64,000 nt of DNA, taken from the NCBI GenBank assembly GCA_023653785.1, contig JAMKCH010072691.1:1-64000 (forward strand), read 5' to 3'. Both the position numbers and the translations under genes were made by a program. The notes beneath the pieces were generated by a model. The model saw only the letters and a list, made by a program, of their open reading frames with translations. It was not told the DNA's origin and did not search any database. Origin of the DNA: Ophioderma brevispina (Eukaryota > Echinodermata > Ophiuroidea > Amphilepidida > Ophiodermatidae). Positions 21,940 to 34,635 of this stretch are shown here, in pieces; positions within the stretch are counted from its first letter, which is position 1, and every line of letters starts with the position of its first letter.

Positions 21940-24450
21940 CCCAGGCTGCAAGTTACCAAATCTAGAAAGATTTGTAGATATGATAAAGCTAACGTAGAGG
22001 GCCTGAAAAAGACCTGTCAGACCTGAGTAACAAAATTACCACATTGCACCTCAAGTGTGTAAGAAGATGGATACCTTAAAAATGGGATCTTTAGTAGTAT
22101 GGATAAGCATATCATTCAAACATTCTCTAAGAAAAATCCACTCCATGGATCTCTCACAGGATCAAAAGGTTACTTAGGAAAAAGCAAAGAGCATTAAGCG
22201 GGCAAGATCTACTGCGTTCAGAGATTGATAAACACAATTCAAAACATGAGCGAGGGCTGTTCAAAAAGAAACAAAAGACACGCATACTGGAAATGGGTAC
22301 GTTCATCTTGCATTGATCACCAAACAATTCTGCCGAATTTTGTTAAACTTAGGAAAGATAGTTTTGGTATTCCAGCTCTCAGAAATGCCATGGTGGCATT
22401 AATTTTGATAGCAAGAACAAAGCAGAAATTGGAATAGCCAGTTTGAATCTGTGTTCACCAACGAAAAAAACCAATGCCAAACTTTCCCAGCCTCACAAGT
22501 ATCAACAAATGCCAGACTTTTATCGCTTAAGAGGGGTGTTAAATTTGTGGCAAGAAATGATGAAAACAAAGCTGGCTGGCCCGGATGGTGTGAGCGCAAA
22601 AATACTAAGATCCTATGCTACAGAACTGTCCCCGCTCTGACTCATATTTGAATGTCTTTTATTGTCCGGTGATATTCCTGAAGAATTGAGCTTACAGCCA
22701 ACATCAGCCCAATATTTAAAAAGGGCGACCAAGCCACTGCAGCTAATTATCACCCTGTGTCCTTAACTCCTAGCCGTTTGCAAGAATATTTTGAACATAT
22801 TATACATAGTAAATCAGCATCACTTTAGTAAATACAAATTTTGACAGACCGCACAGGGGTTTTCGACCGTCACGCATTCCTCGAAACAACTCAATTTTAA
22901 CAACCGATGACCTTGCAACCTTTGGATAAAAACGTCCCTGTTAATATGATCATCATGGATTTTAGCAAGGCTTTCGATTGTGTTCCTACACAACAGTTAT
23001 TGTACAAGATGAAATGTCTGTGGTATCCCGGAAGGAAGCAACCACTTGGATATCTAATTTCTTAACTTAACGGAAACGGAGAGTTGTCGTGGATGGAGAT
23101 CATTCACATTGGGTGCAGGTTAGATCAGGCGTTCCGCAAGGCAACCGACTCGGCCATTATTATTCCTGGCATATATAAACGACCTCCCAAATAACATCTC
23201 ATCAGAGGTTCGTATTATTTGCCGATGATTGTGTTATGTATCGTGTCCCATCCACGACAACTCTGATGTTTCTTGTTTTACGTCCGACCTTGATAAATTG
23301 TACACACCTGGCAGGACATTTGGCAAATGAAAATATTCAACATACAAACATGGGCTGTGGGATTCCTTAAGGACTGCAGCTGCTGCCAGGTCCGCAACTA
23401 CACATCATAGAAATTGGGAAACCCGTTTTACAAGAAACGCATCACATTCATACTGGGGGTACACCTAACAAAAGTCTTAAATGGGATGACCACATACCTG
23501 TGTCTCAAAAGCCCAGTTAGAGAGTACTTAACCTGTATGCAGGAACCTACATCCATGTACAACTGAGCTTAAAGGGAACCCGTACAACGAATAATATTAA
23601 AACAATTACATATAAAATAATTATTGACCAACATATCGAGTGGTTTTTCATAGAAAAACGGAATTATATACACTAACTGACTTAAAACTATCTAGTCTGA
23701 CCATGTGCTATTTAAAAATCGCGCTAGTGGTATAGGTGTTATTCGATACGACCGGCACGTTAGGTCATGCATGCCATAGGCAATACACTTTATGAAACAT
23801 CATGCGTGAAGATGTATGACGCTACTTTGCCGTCCGTATCGCATAACCAAATACACTATCCATATACAGTAGCGCAATTCAATGCGCTGTCAGAACAATC
23901 CTTTTTTAATTCCTTTTATGGTTAGTATAATTTCATTTTTCCCATGAAAGCAACTCCATATGTGTTCAATAATTGTTTTTAAGCGTAATATTGTGTAAGT
24001 TATCTTGATACAGTTTCTCCTTTAAGGCAACGGCTTATAAAACCTTGGTCCGGCCCCACTTAGAATACTCAAGTACAGTGTGGGATCCACATCCAAGGAA
24101 CTCAGAAATTGGAAATGGTTCAGCAATCGGCGGCCAGATTTGCTTGTAGAAACTCAAGAGGAAAGCGTGACTAAAATGCTGGCTGAACTAAAGTGGGATA
24201 AGTTAGACTCCGTGAACTGAGACTGCCCTTCTCTATAAAATTATCATACGACCAGGTTGCCATTCGTTCGAGAAAGTTTCTCACACCAGCCATCCGTCCT
24301 ACCGTCACAAAAACCATAATAAATCATACCTGAGACCAATTGCAAAAAAGGTAGTTTACAAAACCTCATTTTTTCCAAGACCCATATACGAATGGAATAG
24401 ACCAGACTCGCTTATCAACATCCATACCACCGATATTTCAAAGAAGAAGT
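21940..24450 (+). pseudogene. Decayed LINE reverse-transcriptase ORF (CR1/Jockey-like)
   Basis: Across frames the plus strand reads, in family order: PWISHRIKRLLRKKQRA (endonuclease-RT linker), SVFTNE, GPDGVSAKIL, NYHPVSLT, FSKAFDCVP (RT motif with the first catalytic Asp), RSGVPQGN-like bases, a degraded FADD box at about 23219-23229, then YKTLVRPHLEYSSTVWDP and SFFPRPIYEWN near the C terminus. At least ten frameshifts or stops are needed, so it is long dead. It is interrupted by a 459 bp foldback at 23568-24026 exactly between LYAG and YKTLVRP. Clade assignment is a guess from motif wording. Confidence 0.85.
23568..24026. mobile_element. 459 bp foldback MITE inserted in the LINE
   Basis: The ends are cttaaagggaa (23568) and ttctcctttaag (ending 24026), inverted. 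Inner arms pair further: 23720-23775 (cgcgctagtggtatagg, gttattcgatacgaccgg) with 23818-23895 (ccgtccgtatcgcataacc, cagtagcgcaa). LINE coding resumes right after it, so the insertion boundaries are well defined. Confidence 0.75.
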
Positions 24451-25246
24451 AACCAACTACCTGAGAACAAAACTCGCATCTAAGAAGCTTTTCAGCGCAC
24501 ACTCCCCTCTGTTGTTTGGCTTCGAAGTTTTTCGAGTACACCGTCCAATCAAAGACAAAAATTTCCCCTCCAAATAGTAAGATTTCCCTGGAACCAGGTT
24601 TCCATTCCCGCACTTTTCTTCCAGGCTTATCACCAGCAATATTTGCGCACAAAATCCTTAGCTATAAGCTTTCACAATTTGGTGTTTTTACAATTTACAT
24701 CCTCATCGCCCTCACATAATAAAAATTTAAAGCAATTGCTACCTTGCTTAAGCTAAAGACAAATTTGTAATTAATAAATATATTGCCCTTGAAATCTTAC
24801 GTTGCAAGCTGCTCGATCACTGGAATACGTCCCCTGATGGAATTTGTTTACGTGATCTGATAATTTTGACTGGATCATCTGCTTCCGAGAGTATCGCAAA
24901 TTTTTAGTCTCGTTCGTACCTTTTTGATCACTACATATGGTTTGGTATAATGATCAAAGCTCATGTGACAAGGGGGGGGGCGAAAACGTTCGTAAATTTG
25001 ATATAACAGACTACCATTTGATATCAACACAGATTTGGGAGTACAATATCCTTTGTTGTCTGCTAGTTTTGATGTACAGAAATATTTGGTTATTCAAGTT
25101 GTACAGAAAGGATATGATACAAGATTCTTAACATAATAGTCACATCATTGTTGTATGGATCCAAATGTGGGAAAATATTGCATACAAAACAGGATAAAAT
25201 TGGATGATTTGTTCCCCACCTTATTAGTCTCACCATGTGGGTTAAT
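24451..25246. other. No recognised gene
   Basis: AT-rich, non-coding by eye, with one G run (24973-24981). Open frames are short and match nothing I know. Confidence 0.4.
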
Positions 25247-26332
25247 GCCATTTGGTCAGAATCACAATTTGGTCTATAGCCATTTGGTCTAACTTCATTT
25301 CATCTAAACTCATATTGGGCAGTACATACCAATTTTTCTAATAACCATTTAGTATAACATCAAATTTTCTAACAACCAGGACGTTAATATCCATTTGGTC
25401 TAATACCCATTTATCCTAATGCCCATTTTGTCTACTACCATTTGTTCTAGATAACCACAAAACACAATTTGGTCTAATTCCCATTTGGTCTAATATCCAT
25501 CAGTCTAATATCCCGCTTGGTCTAATTCCCTTTGGTCTAATATCAATTAGGTCCTAATACCCTCTGGTCTAATATCATTTTTGTCTAATCTCCATTTGGT
25601 CTGACATTCCTTTGGTCTAATATCCATTTGGTCTAATATCCACTTGGTCTAATGTCCACCAGGGGCCCGTTCCCCAAACTTGTGCGTAACTCTACGTGTG
25701 TAAACTCATGCGTATGTCCTACATAACAGACCTTTTCATAATGGTTACACAGTGCTTCAGGCAAATTGGCCCACTCAGGCATGACATGCACGTAGATTAA
25801 CGACTGAGTTTCGGGAACGGACCCTGGTCTAATATCTACTTGATCTAAAAATACCCATTTGATCTAATAACCATTTGGATGTTAAATCCATTTGAATTGA
25901 TTTTAAACACTGATTTAAATATTAGTCCAAATGGATATATTAGACCAGATGACCATTAGACCAAATGGATATCAGACCAAATGGATATTAGACCAAATGA
26001 ATATTAGACTAGCTGAATATTAGACCAAATGGACATTAGCCCTAATGGATATTAGATCAGATGGATGTTCGACCAGATGGATGATAGACCAGATGGATAT
26101 TAGACTAAATGGGTATTAGACCAGATGGATGTTAGACCAATTGGCATTAGACCAATTTGGTTATAGACGATATGGATATTAGCCCATATGAGTTTCAGAC
26201 CAGATGAATATTAGACTACATGGCTATTAGACTAAATGGTTATTAGCCTAAATGGTTATTGGAGTAAATTTTATTAGACCAATTGGAGTTAGACAAATGG
26301 CCATTAGACCAATTGGGATTAGACCAAATGGC
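25247..26332. mobile_element. Foldback element with minisatellite arms (ATTTGGTCTAAT motif)
   Basis: The left arm (25247-25860) is a degenerate array of about 18 bp units 'ccatttggtctaatat'. The right arm (25920-26332) is the same array in reverse orientation (attagaccaaatgg). The outer ends gccatttggtc and gaccaaatggc are perfect inverted copies. Units are too divergent and unequal in spacing to be a CRISPR array. A nested element splits the left arm at 25663-25824. FB/Galileo-type foldback transposons have this arm architecture. Confidence 0.8.
25663..25824. mobile_element. 162 bp MITE nested in the 25.2 kb foldback
   Basis: Inverted ends gggcccgttccccaaac (25663) and gtttcgggaacggaccc (25808-25824) interrupt the repeat array, which resumes immediately on both sides. 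It is therefore younger than the array. Confidence 0.75.
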
Positions 26333-26459
26333 CAGTCACCACTATGTAATTTAAAATATGAGCTTGACTGCGGTCTTACACAATATTTTTGCAAATTCAT
26401 GATTGACCACAGTTGAGGTGGGCTAGCGGGACCGAGCTCAAGCGTCATTCATACACAGG

Positions 26460-26585
26460 CTAATGATCACTTTCTTCACCTTATCCCATTTTTTGAAGAA
26501 AAAAACAATGAAAAGGTGCCGTAGACCAGGGTAGGTACAGGGATGAACAAAAATCCATCATGGCCGCAATTATCCAGCATATTTT
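26460..26585. repeat. Solo arm related to the 19.2 kb foldback family
   Basis: The blocks 'cttatcccattttttga', 'aaaaaaacaatgaaaaggtg', 'accagggt', 'aaaaatccatcatggccgc' follow the order of the right-arm complement at 20060-20240. No matching opposite arm was found nearby. Bases 26585-28200 hold no recognised gene. Confidence 0.45.
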
Positions 26586-28222
26586 TACCATAATCAGTTA
26601 CTTTAACCAATTTACTTAAATTTGCGTTACTTTTGGAATTTTGTTATGAACACTGCCCATAACAAGGTTTTTTTTTAATTTTCCACAATCTGCACATTTT
26701 ACACTTTTGGTTTGTTTATAGGACTAGGGCATCGTTATTTTTTTAAATGCCACATTTTATAGCCTTTCTCCAGATCAGGCTGGCGGAATATAAAAAATGC
26801 CAAAAAATTTTTACATCAATAAATTATATTAAAACATATCAACATGGTCAAATAATTGTTTTCATTGAAATATTAAATTGTAAGAAAAATTTGCTGAACT
26901 TAAAGGGCCATGGTCTGATGCTAATTTTGCCTCGTCCCCAGAATCCTAGATTTTCGAAGTGGTCGAAATTTTGGTTCGACGATATTAATTTGACACATTT
27001 CTCTATGGGTACAAAATTACGTTTTTAGTCTCACATCTTAAACAGATTGAAATATTGAAACTTTGGGGTTTGGGGTGACGCCCTATTCCTTGTCAAGATA
27101 AAAAACTTATATACTTAATCGGGTCATCCTCCTTAAAATATACTAACCAAGTATAGTGTACATGCACAAAACCATACTGCAAAAATATACCCATTCAAAA
27201 ATTAAAATGCATTGGTTAATTGTAAACTGGTAACCTCATTATTGTCCAGCACTGTGGCACACCGAGTCAAAGCGCAGGGAAAACAAATATTGCTAAATTT
27301 TCTATTCAGCAACTTGACTGACTTCGAATGACCGCTATGAAAAAAGTGTAAATTAGATTTGGTCAAGGTACATTTTTGTTGGATTTCGCATTGTTACCAT
27401 CTTGAAATTGTTTGAATAGGAGTAATCAGATAGGTGTCTAAACTAGCATCCTAAAGTCGGTGATGGTTGATATTAAATGTAAAATTGTCATTTTTCGATG
27501 AAAAGTCAGGTTAAAAAACCTGCCGCAAATAATGCTATTGGGAACGGACAGCTCTGATTTTCTCACTTTTCAAAAGGTACAGCATTTTCTTCCATAATCC
27601 ATCAAAATTAAATTACAGAATTACAGGAACATACAAAATGGTCAAGTCCGAGAAAATAACACAAAAATATAACTAAAATGTTTAGGCCCAATTTCACTGT
27701 GTGAATCTTGCTACGGTATCAATCAATATTGCCATTGTTATAGGCAAGGCCATGGAACCAATCGTGCATGTATTTCCCAACTCCTCCCTCAGCGAGTGAA
27801 ATGAACACACCGGATTGACTTGTGGTACATGTATATGGAAATACAATGAAACTTGATCTTGTAATAGGCCGAAAGTAATAACTATATTTGGTATAGTTTT
27901 ACATCATTTTGGAACTGTACCACAAGAGTTGGACACCAATTATTTTTGGCACATAGGAAGCCACATATCTTATCAAGAATTTGACAATGTTCAGTTTGCC
28001 AGAGTCTGTCGGAAACTGTAAGGTCCACCGTCCACGGTTTGTTTGGGGATACTAAGCAACATCTTAAAAATTGAATACAGTTTTAAAACAACTTATCACA
28101 TAATTATTTAAGGAATATATTTTCTGATATGCTAGGCAAAGAAAAAACTACAGGTTTATTTCTTGACTCACTTAGTGCATCTACATGTAATATTGAAATA
28201 TACAGTAAGTAAACTTGCGTCA

Positions 28223-28488
28223 CCCCCCTGGCAAGATGGCAGTCTGGAACATGACCTCAGATGACCTTTGACCTTGGTCCATGACCTTTGACATCATCCA
28301 CACATGAAGGAACCCCTATTGCACCTTAACTCCAAGTCTGGTTTAAATCGGACTTAAACTTTTCGAAGGAGACGCGAAAAACAAAAATCTAACCAAAACC
28401 TAACCAAACTGGAACACACACATACACATACATACAGACATGCGCACCCTCGCAATATCCCCCTCTGCTTTTCAAGCCAGGGGGATAA
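28223..28488. repeat. Dispersed repeat with CCCCCTGGC ends and TGACC motifs
   Basis: It starts ccccctggcaagatgg and ends gcttttcaagccaggggg, inverted over about 10 bp. Inside are three TGACC(T)TTTGACC-like blocks (28250-28295), an AAAACCTAACC stretch and a CACATACA microsatellite (28413-28440). Nuclear-receptor-like half-sites are visible, but function is not implied. Confidence 0.5.
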
Positions 28489-28489
28489 A

Positions 28490-28550
28490 AATAGGGGCGC
28501 GATTTGTTTGTAAACCTTTTGAAATCGCTGATAGTGGCTTTAATGACAAT
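28490..28550. repeat. Inverted partner of 37758-37818
   Basis: 'aaaaataggggcgcgattt', a variable spacer, then 'gaaatcg' and 'gatagtggcttta' recur inverted at 37765-37818. The separation is 9.3 kb, so they are either ends of one large element or unrelated copies. Confidence 0.55.
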
Positions 28551-29341
28551 TTCGATTCACATATTTTTTGTTATGTTTAATCATATTCTTTCACATGAGG
28601 TTATTGAAAATCATGCATTTGAAAGATTTTTAAAAATCGACAGTTCCTATCCAGTACGGGGGAGTGAGCACTGTATACTGTGCATTCATGCATTCACTGA
28701 CATCATTGAATCCAGCGAAGGTTCATCGGTGTATTCACACCGATATTGTCTTTTTAACAGCGCCACCACACAAAAACTTTTCTGAGTTTTGCATACTTAG
28801 AAATATATTAACTTTGACCGATGCAAAAAAAAAATCACTGATGCGTTTTCTCGCCACATGAAATTTTACATGTAAAATCATTGCTTGACACATCATCGCC
28901 ATCTTTAATTCACATCAATTTTTAAACTCAACACCAGAAAGCAATTGATTGAAAAGCAAATATTGAATGGGACTCTGGCAACAAAATGAGAGAGATTGCC
29001 ACGGAGTGATAAAATGGTGCAGCAGTCTGCAAGTGCGCATGTGGGATGATGCGGGCTAACCAATGAGCTTGAAGAACGCAGACTGTTGGCAGATTTATTG
29101 CCAGTTTGTTTACAAACAAACCTAAACATCATGTTCTGAAATAGAAGCGAATTAGAAAACATCACATTTAAACCGCCATTATTTTTAGGAAAATGTACTT
29201 ACTTGTTTACACTTTACAGGAAATCGTGGTTATGTAAATAATATACTTTTATTACAGTTACCAACTGGTACCCTATTTATCCTCATTTTACCACAATTTC
29301 ATCAAAATGAACTAAGCGGGCAATATATGCCTAAATCAAAT

Positions 29342-29883
29342 AAATTTATTCAGGAAAGTGTTGCCTATTTTGGTGCCCATGAAGCCAATTTTTCCCGGGG
29401 GGGGGGGCACTTGTATTCAAAGGTGGATATGATGCGTGAATATGGACTTCCAAAATGCACCCTTGAGAAACAAATATTTCCACTGACTAAAAAATATACC
29501 CTAAACAAGTATTTTTGTTTGATTTTGCTACACTAAAGAAGTATTTCTGTAAGTTTTGCTACCCGAAACAAGTAAGCAATGCATTGTGTCGTTAATATAC
29601 CTTTATTATCTTGCTTTGCTTTACAATATTTTTGATCTCTACTTAATTTGAGTATTACACGTACATCACAATTTCAGGATTTAGAAAAAAACATACCTTT
29701 TTTTTCCACATTTTGCTGTTTTTGACACCCTAATCAATGTACGCACGTACATCGCCTGTTGGAAAAAAGATACCCTTTTTACGCGTTTTCTTGTTCACGC
29801 ATCATATCCACCTTTGAATACAAGTGGCCCCCCCAGGCAATTTTTGGGCGACAAAATAGAGAATACTTTCCTGAATGAATTTG
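29342..29883. mobile_element. 542 bp foldback element
   Basis: The left arm (29342-29455) and right arm (29770-29883) are inverted: 'aaatttattcaggaaagt', 'ctattttg', a G-run, 'cacttgtattcaaaggtgg' and 'atatgatgcgtgaa'. Arms are about 115 bp. The left G run is 11-12 G and its right counterpart 7 C, showing homopolymer drift. Confidence 0.8.
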
Positions 29884-32190
29884 GTGAATTACGTGATTTT
29901 TTTTTTGTGGTAAATACTTCAGTTATGCAAAGAAACAACAAGGTCTGCAAGAAACACGCTATTAACTTACAGAATTGTTTAGTTAAAACAAGCCCGCCAA
30001 ATTGTACGTGGACTCAGTTTTTCTTGTTACTTGACACTTCGGTTCGTGATTTTAGTGTACGACTGCAAGTAATATGTTAAAACAAACGGCAACGTTTAAA
30101 TTTTAAGATGGCGATATCTCATGATCTGGCAGGCGACAGCAAAAGGCTATCGATCCAAAATTCTACCCTTTGCGGCAATTTCGGCTCGGTTATTTTTTGT
30201 TTCGATGGTATTCCTCTACCTTTCTGTGAGGTTAGTTTCATGTCACATAGTAGTTCACTTCACCGATATCCAGTGGTGACGTAATGGCTCGCTGAGTCAA
30301 CTTCACTTTCTCGCTGAGCAGGGCGCTCTATGTTATTCATGCTCATTGGGGAAAACACCACATCATGTGCAGTGGCAGTGCACAAATTGTGTGTATTCCG
30401 CTATCATGGCTATGTGATTCCAGTATTTCACACTTAAATTGATACATTTCCGAATGTTAGTTCACAAAATTAAATGGACATATTAGTTTTAAAACCAAAG
30501 TTTTAATTTGGTTTTGTCCCCGCTAACGGGGGTGGCCGGATACACCTCACACTCAGCAATACTGCTGTGTGAGTGGAGCAAAAGATAATTTAAACCATTT
30601 TCAATCACACGTCCCCAAGAATTCAATTAATGTCAATGATAACTCACCTGATTCCCCCCTTACATTTTTACAACAAAAGTTTTGCTTTGTTATTGTAAGA
30701 TACCCTATGAGAGGTTTAAAAAAGTGGCTGGGGAAAAATGTACACAGATCGAATCTGTGTAGGAAAAATGAGAATGAGCAATTTGTTACATAAACCAATA
30801 TTTGTTTGAGTAAACATTTAATAAAATCATATCAACAATGAAATACAAAATATGAACAATGAACAGAGAAAAAATACAGAACTGAATAATACTTAATATA
30901 ATAAATAAAGAGTACCATAGGCATAGCATTTAATAAATCAAATTGTAGGCCTAATAAAAGTAAATAAACCAATATTAATAAAGAAATAATTGAGTCAATA
31001 ATAAATTATAATTCGATAAATAAATTCAATAGATAATTCAACAAATACATAAGATTACTAAAATACAACAAATAAGTAAACAAAACATGTATTCTGACAG
31101 TAAAGTGATTCCAATTTCCAAAATGCAGAATGAATGTGTTCGCCGACAGTCAATTTTTACCCAAATATGGCCGAAAATCATGTAGCATGCCTTCTTACAA
31201 TTCCTTCGTGAGCAATTTTGAGCTAACCCCTTCTCATATGAAACCAATGTAAACATATACAAAAAACTCCAATCTTTCGAATAAACATAGTTTCAACATG
31301 GTTAAATGACCTCCTTTTACCCGAATTTTGTGAATTTTCAACAAGAAACTAAGCAAAATTTACCTCGGATTTTGAATTCTGTCGGAAAACTGTTTAAAAA
31401 TCCTTCAAAACGGGAAAAAATCCATATAACTTGGTACCACAATGAAGCTCGAAACCTCAGCTATCATGCGAGCACTTTGCCTTCTTGATAGGGTCAAAGG
31501 TTATGGAAATATGGCCAACAATGCAAAGCGCATTCTGAAGTTGCAGACGAAAAAATGGCGATGCCGACTTGCAGTACATCGAAGGTTGGTCAGAACGAAC
31601 TCAATTTGCAACTCAATATTTTGTTGTTTTAATGATTCTTTTGTTTTTTAAAAAAGACATTTTTCATTAAATACATCTTTCAACTTTTGTAATCTGTTTT
31701 AATTTTCTTATTTGCACGTTGGAAAGCGTAATTAATCAAAAGTAAATGTATACATGTTTTCCGTTCCCATAGTGACACATACTAACCAAATCACACCTGC
31801 AAATTAGCGATCATCCGGCCACCCTAATAGATGGTAGGGCGAGCCACCATATTATGCAGTTTCGTAGTCCCTGTCTAGGCACTACATGAAACCACTTTTA
31901 AATGAAAGCAAATGTATATCTAATTTCATAACAATATTGTTCTCCTGCTTCTAACTGCACATTAACGAGCAATTTGAATTTGAATTGGTCTAAAAAATCC
32001 CAAGTTATTGTATAGGCAATATCTGAACTCCAACAAGAGAGGGCGCTATTTCCTATGTATCTCATTGCAATATATTATTGTTTTTAAAGGGTTAAATCAA
32101 CACAAAATTAGTGTTTAAAATCTGGCAAAAGCTTTAGTTTCAACTGTATCAATCAAATCATCAATAAAGAGTATAAAAGAATCATATAGG
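29884..32190. other. No recognised gene; possible element ends at 30525 and 31820
   Basis: 'gggtggccggat' at about 30530 and 'atccggccaccc' at about 31814-31825 are inverted 12-mers that could bound a 1.3 kb element, but pairing does not extend inward. Bases 30800-31080 are very AT-rich with AATAAA-like repeats. A 69-codon frame at 31442 ends near a GT, but I recognise nothing in it. Confidence 0.3.
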
Positions 32191-32194
32191 GCCG

Positions 32195-33060
32195 GGGAGA
32201 AAGCCGGGGGGGGGGGGGCTACTTCCATTAAGGGAGGGGAGTACAAAGCCTGGGGGTCCCAGGCCCCAGAGATCCACAATTGCAACACTGTCCACCATCA
32301 CCCAAAGACCCCATATTTTTGAGAAATTTTTGTTCTGTCACCCAAAGAACCCTTAGTTTTCAGAAGAAAAATAAGCAGTTTCTTATTATGTAAGGATCCC
32401 TGGGAGGCCCTCACACCTTACGCCCACACCTTTGGATTAAAGGACAATCTGTGTGCCCAGTTAAAATGTGCGGGTCTTTGTGAGACCAGTCAAAAAGAGT
32501 TACGATTTTCAAAAATAGAGGTCTTAGGATGAGGCTAGGCAAGAATTCATCAAAATTAGGGGTCATTAGATTAAAAGTGCCAAGATTTCTCAAAATTGGG
32601 TCTTTGGGGGACAATTTTGGTAACTTATACAAATACATGTAAATACATGGGGTTATTTTGTTAAAAATAATGGAGCCTTTGGGCAATAGCCAGTCTTAGA
32701 AATATGGGTCTATGGGGAGCGTAAGACTGCATACCTCCCCCTATGGACTTTAGCCTGCCCCAGGAAGGGTTTATGGTCTCAGGGTCCATGCCGATTTTTG
32801 AATTTAAGCATCTCAAATTTGAATAAGTTGGTCATTATGGATTCAACAATTTAGGCATTTGGGTCAGAAATCCTGGTAAGCGTTATTTTAGTACCCAAGA
32901 TTTTAGATATAACTCAATTTTGGCAACAGTGCAAAAATGGTCCGTGCCCCAAGACCCCAATTGTGAAATCTTGACACTTTTAATCTAAAAAACCCCAGTT
33001 TTGGTGTACTTTGGGCCTGCTCTCACCCACAACCCCCTACAGGTTTTTAACTCAAATGCT
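32195..33060. repeat. Degenerate self-complementary repeat block
   Basis: After a G run (32202-32218), short blocks such as 'cacccaaagaccccatat', 'caaaattgggtctttggg', 'gacttttaatct'-like and 'ggtctatgggga' recur in both orientations. The segment reads as a decayed foldback with no coding sequence. Confidence 0.35.
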
Positions 33061-33101
33061 GTAATGAAATACCCTTGGTCCTGAAATCCAGGCTTAAAGC
33101 A

Positions 33102-33263
33102 ATGCATGAGAATGACTTTCAGAAAAAAATGAAAGCGGAAAAAAACTGAAAAAACGCTTGAAATCCAGCAAAATACCCCAAATCGGGCCTGAAAATAAAT
33201 CCAAACGCGTAATTCGGGCCAAAAAAACTGAATTCAGTTTTTAAACTGAAGATTCTCATGCCT
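33102..33263. mobile_element. 162 bp MITE, GCATGAGAA family, copy 1
   Basis: It starts tgcatgagaatgactttc and ends gattctcatgcc, inverted. The interior ('gaaagcgg', 'aaaaactgaaaaaa', 'ctgaaaataaat') is shared in order with 38462-38618. Confidence 0.7.
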
Positions 33264-33749
33264 GTTAAAGGAACATTTCAAAAATTTACGGTGCCTCCTT
33301 GTGGTCTTATTGGAAAACACTCTGAAATATGAGGGTTTTTGGGTGCCAGCAGCAACAATTTCTCAAAAAGATGGATATTTTGTGACAAGAAGTGCAAAGT
33401 GAGTTTGAAGGAGACCAGTTAAACTCTCCTCATAATAAATGGGAGTGTCCTCACACATTTTCCAGGCCTGTTATGATTCTTTAGAGTTTTAACTCATTAA
33501 GTTTGATTATTACTATATTTTTAAATATTTTTTGTATTCATTCACCCTAAAAAAGCTTTAAGATATTGCTATGAGGTACACATGAAATAGCGCCCTCTCT
33601 TGCACAATGGAATTGCTATACATGTATATAGGGGTTTTGAGACTAACTTGGATTAAAATTACTCATTAATGTGCAAGTTACGAAACAGGAGAACAATTTT
33701 AATATGGGATTAGATTACAATTGCCATTTTTTAAAGGTGGTTTCATGTT

Positions 33750-34268
33750 TGTGGGAGAGCGGGTCTAGTGGTTGGGGTGCTGCCTGTGGGCGCCGGCAAA
33801 AATATACCAACAAAAATCCCGGTCGAATCCGCGGGTCCCACTTGCTGGTTTACTCGGGTGCTCATTCTGGATTTAATCTGTATACGAGCTAGTGATTAAA
33901 TACAGAATACCGCTCTCCCTCCATGGTTCACTTGAATTGGGCATGATCAATGAAAGCACCCTCCTTTCGGAGGGACGTTAAGCCGTCGTTCCCGTGTACA
34001 GAGAGTCACAACTGTGCAGGTACATCGCAGTCAGTGTCCGATAAGAAGTAGGGTGTAAACCCCTGACGGTTCCCAATCCGCCCCTAGTCGCAAACAACGC
34101 GGGCCATGTTAGGAGCGTCCGAATCACGGATACACGCGGGCCCCGGATCACTTACACAGTTGAATCAATCCTGACACCACCACAACCATTACAAGCTGTG
34201 TACACGCTAGAGAAATGTAGTGCCAGACGGGGACTACGAAAGTTAAAAACTAGAGGCTTTCCTTGTTG
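33750..34268 (+). mobile_element. tRNA-derived SINE
   Basis: A tRNA-like head has an A box, tctagtggttgggg (33764-33777), and a B box, ggtcgaatcc (33821-33830). It is followed by a body with 'ctttcggagggacgttaag', 'cccgtgtacagagagtcac' and 'gcaggtacatcgcag'. This resembles a conserved central module I recall from SINEs of several invertebrates. The sequence is much more GC-rich than its surroundings, pointing to a fairly recent insertion. The 3' end is not sharply defined. Confidence 0.7.
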
Positions 34269-34635
34269 CCCCATTGTCTATAAGTTAAGTCGGGGGACTA
34301 GGCTGTGGATCACAAATGCCCCTCATGCCCTTTAACAACATGAAAAGATAAGCCCGTTTAAAAACCCCCGAGTTCAAGTAATTTTTGTGAAAACGTCAAA
34401 GTTCAAAAAAACCCAATTGAAATTGTCAGTATCCTCGTTTGTTATCTAAAAAAAGATCGTTCGGATATACCCACACAATTCATCTTTGATCTGAACTTGC
34501 ATTTAGGGCTTATTGCAATCGTGTGACGGTTTGTCACGAACTTATTTGTGCTTCCGGGTTACGCACACCAACTGTGTGTACCCCATACCCCAAACTTGCG
34601 GTTGCCTGAGAAATTCTGGCGTCGACTAGCTTTGT

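Noticed and set aside
25247..26332. CRISPR-like array of short repeats
   Set aside because: Units are degenerate, spacing is irregular, orientation flips in the middle, and the sequence is eukaryotic.
31442..31651. 69-codon plus frame resembling an exon
   Set aside because: No acceptor or partner exon, and the peptide matches nothing known.
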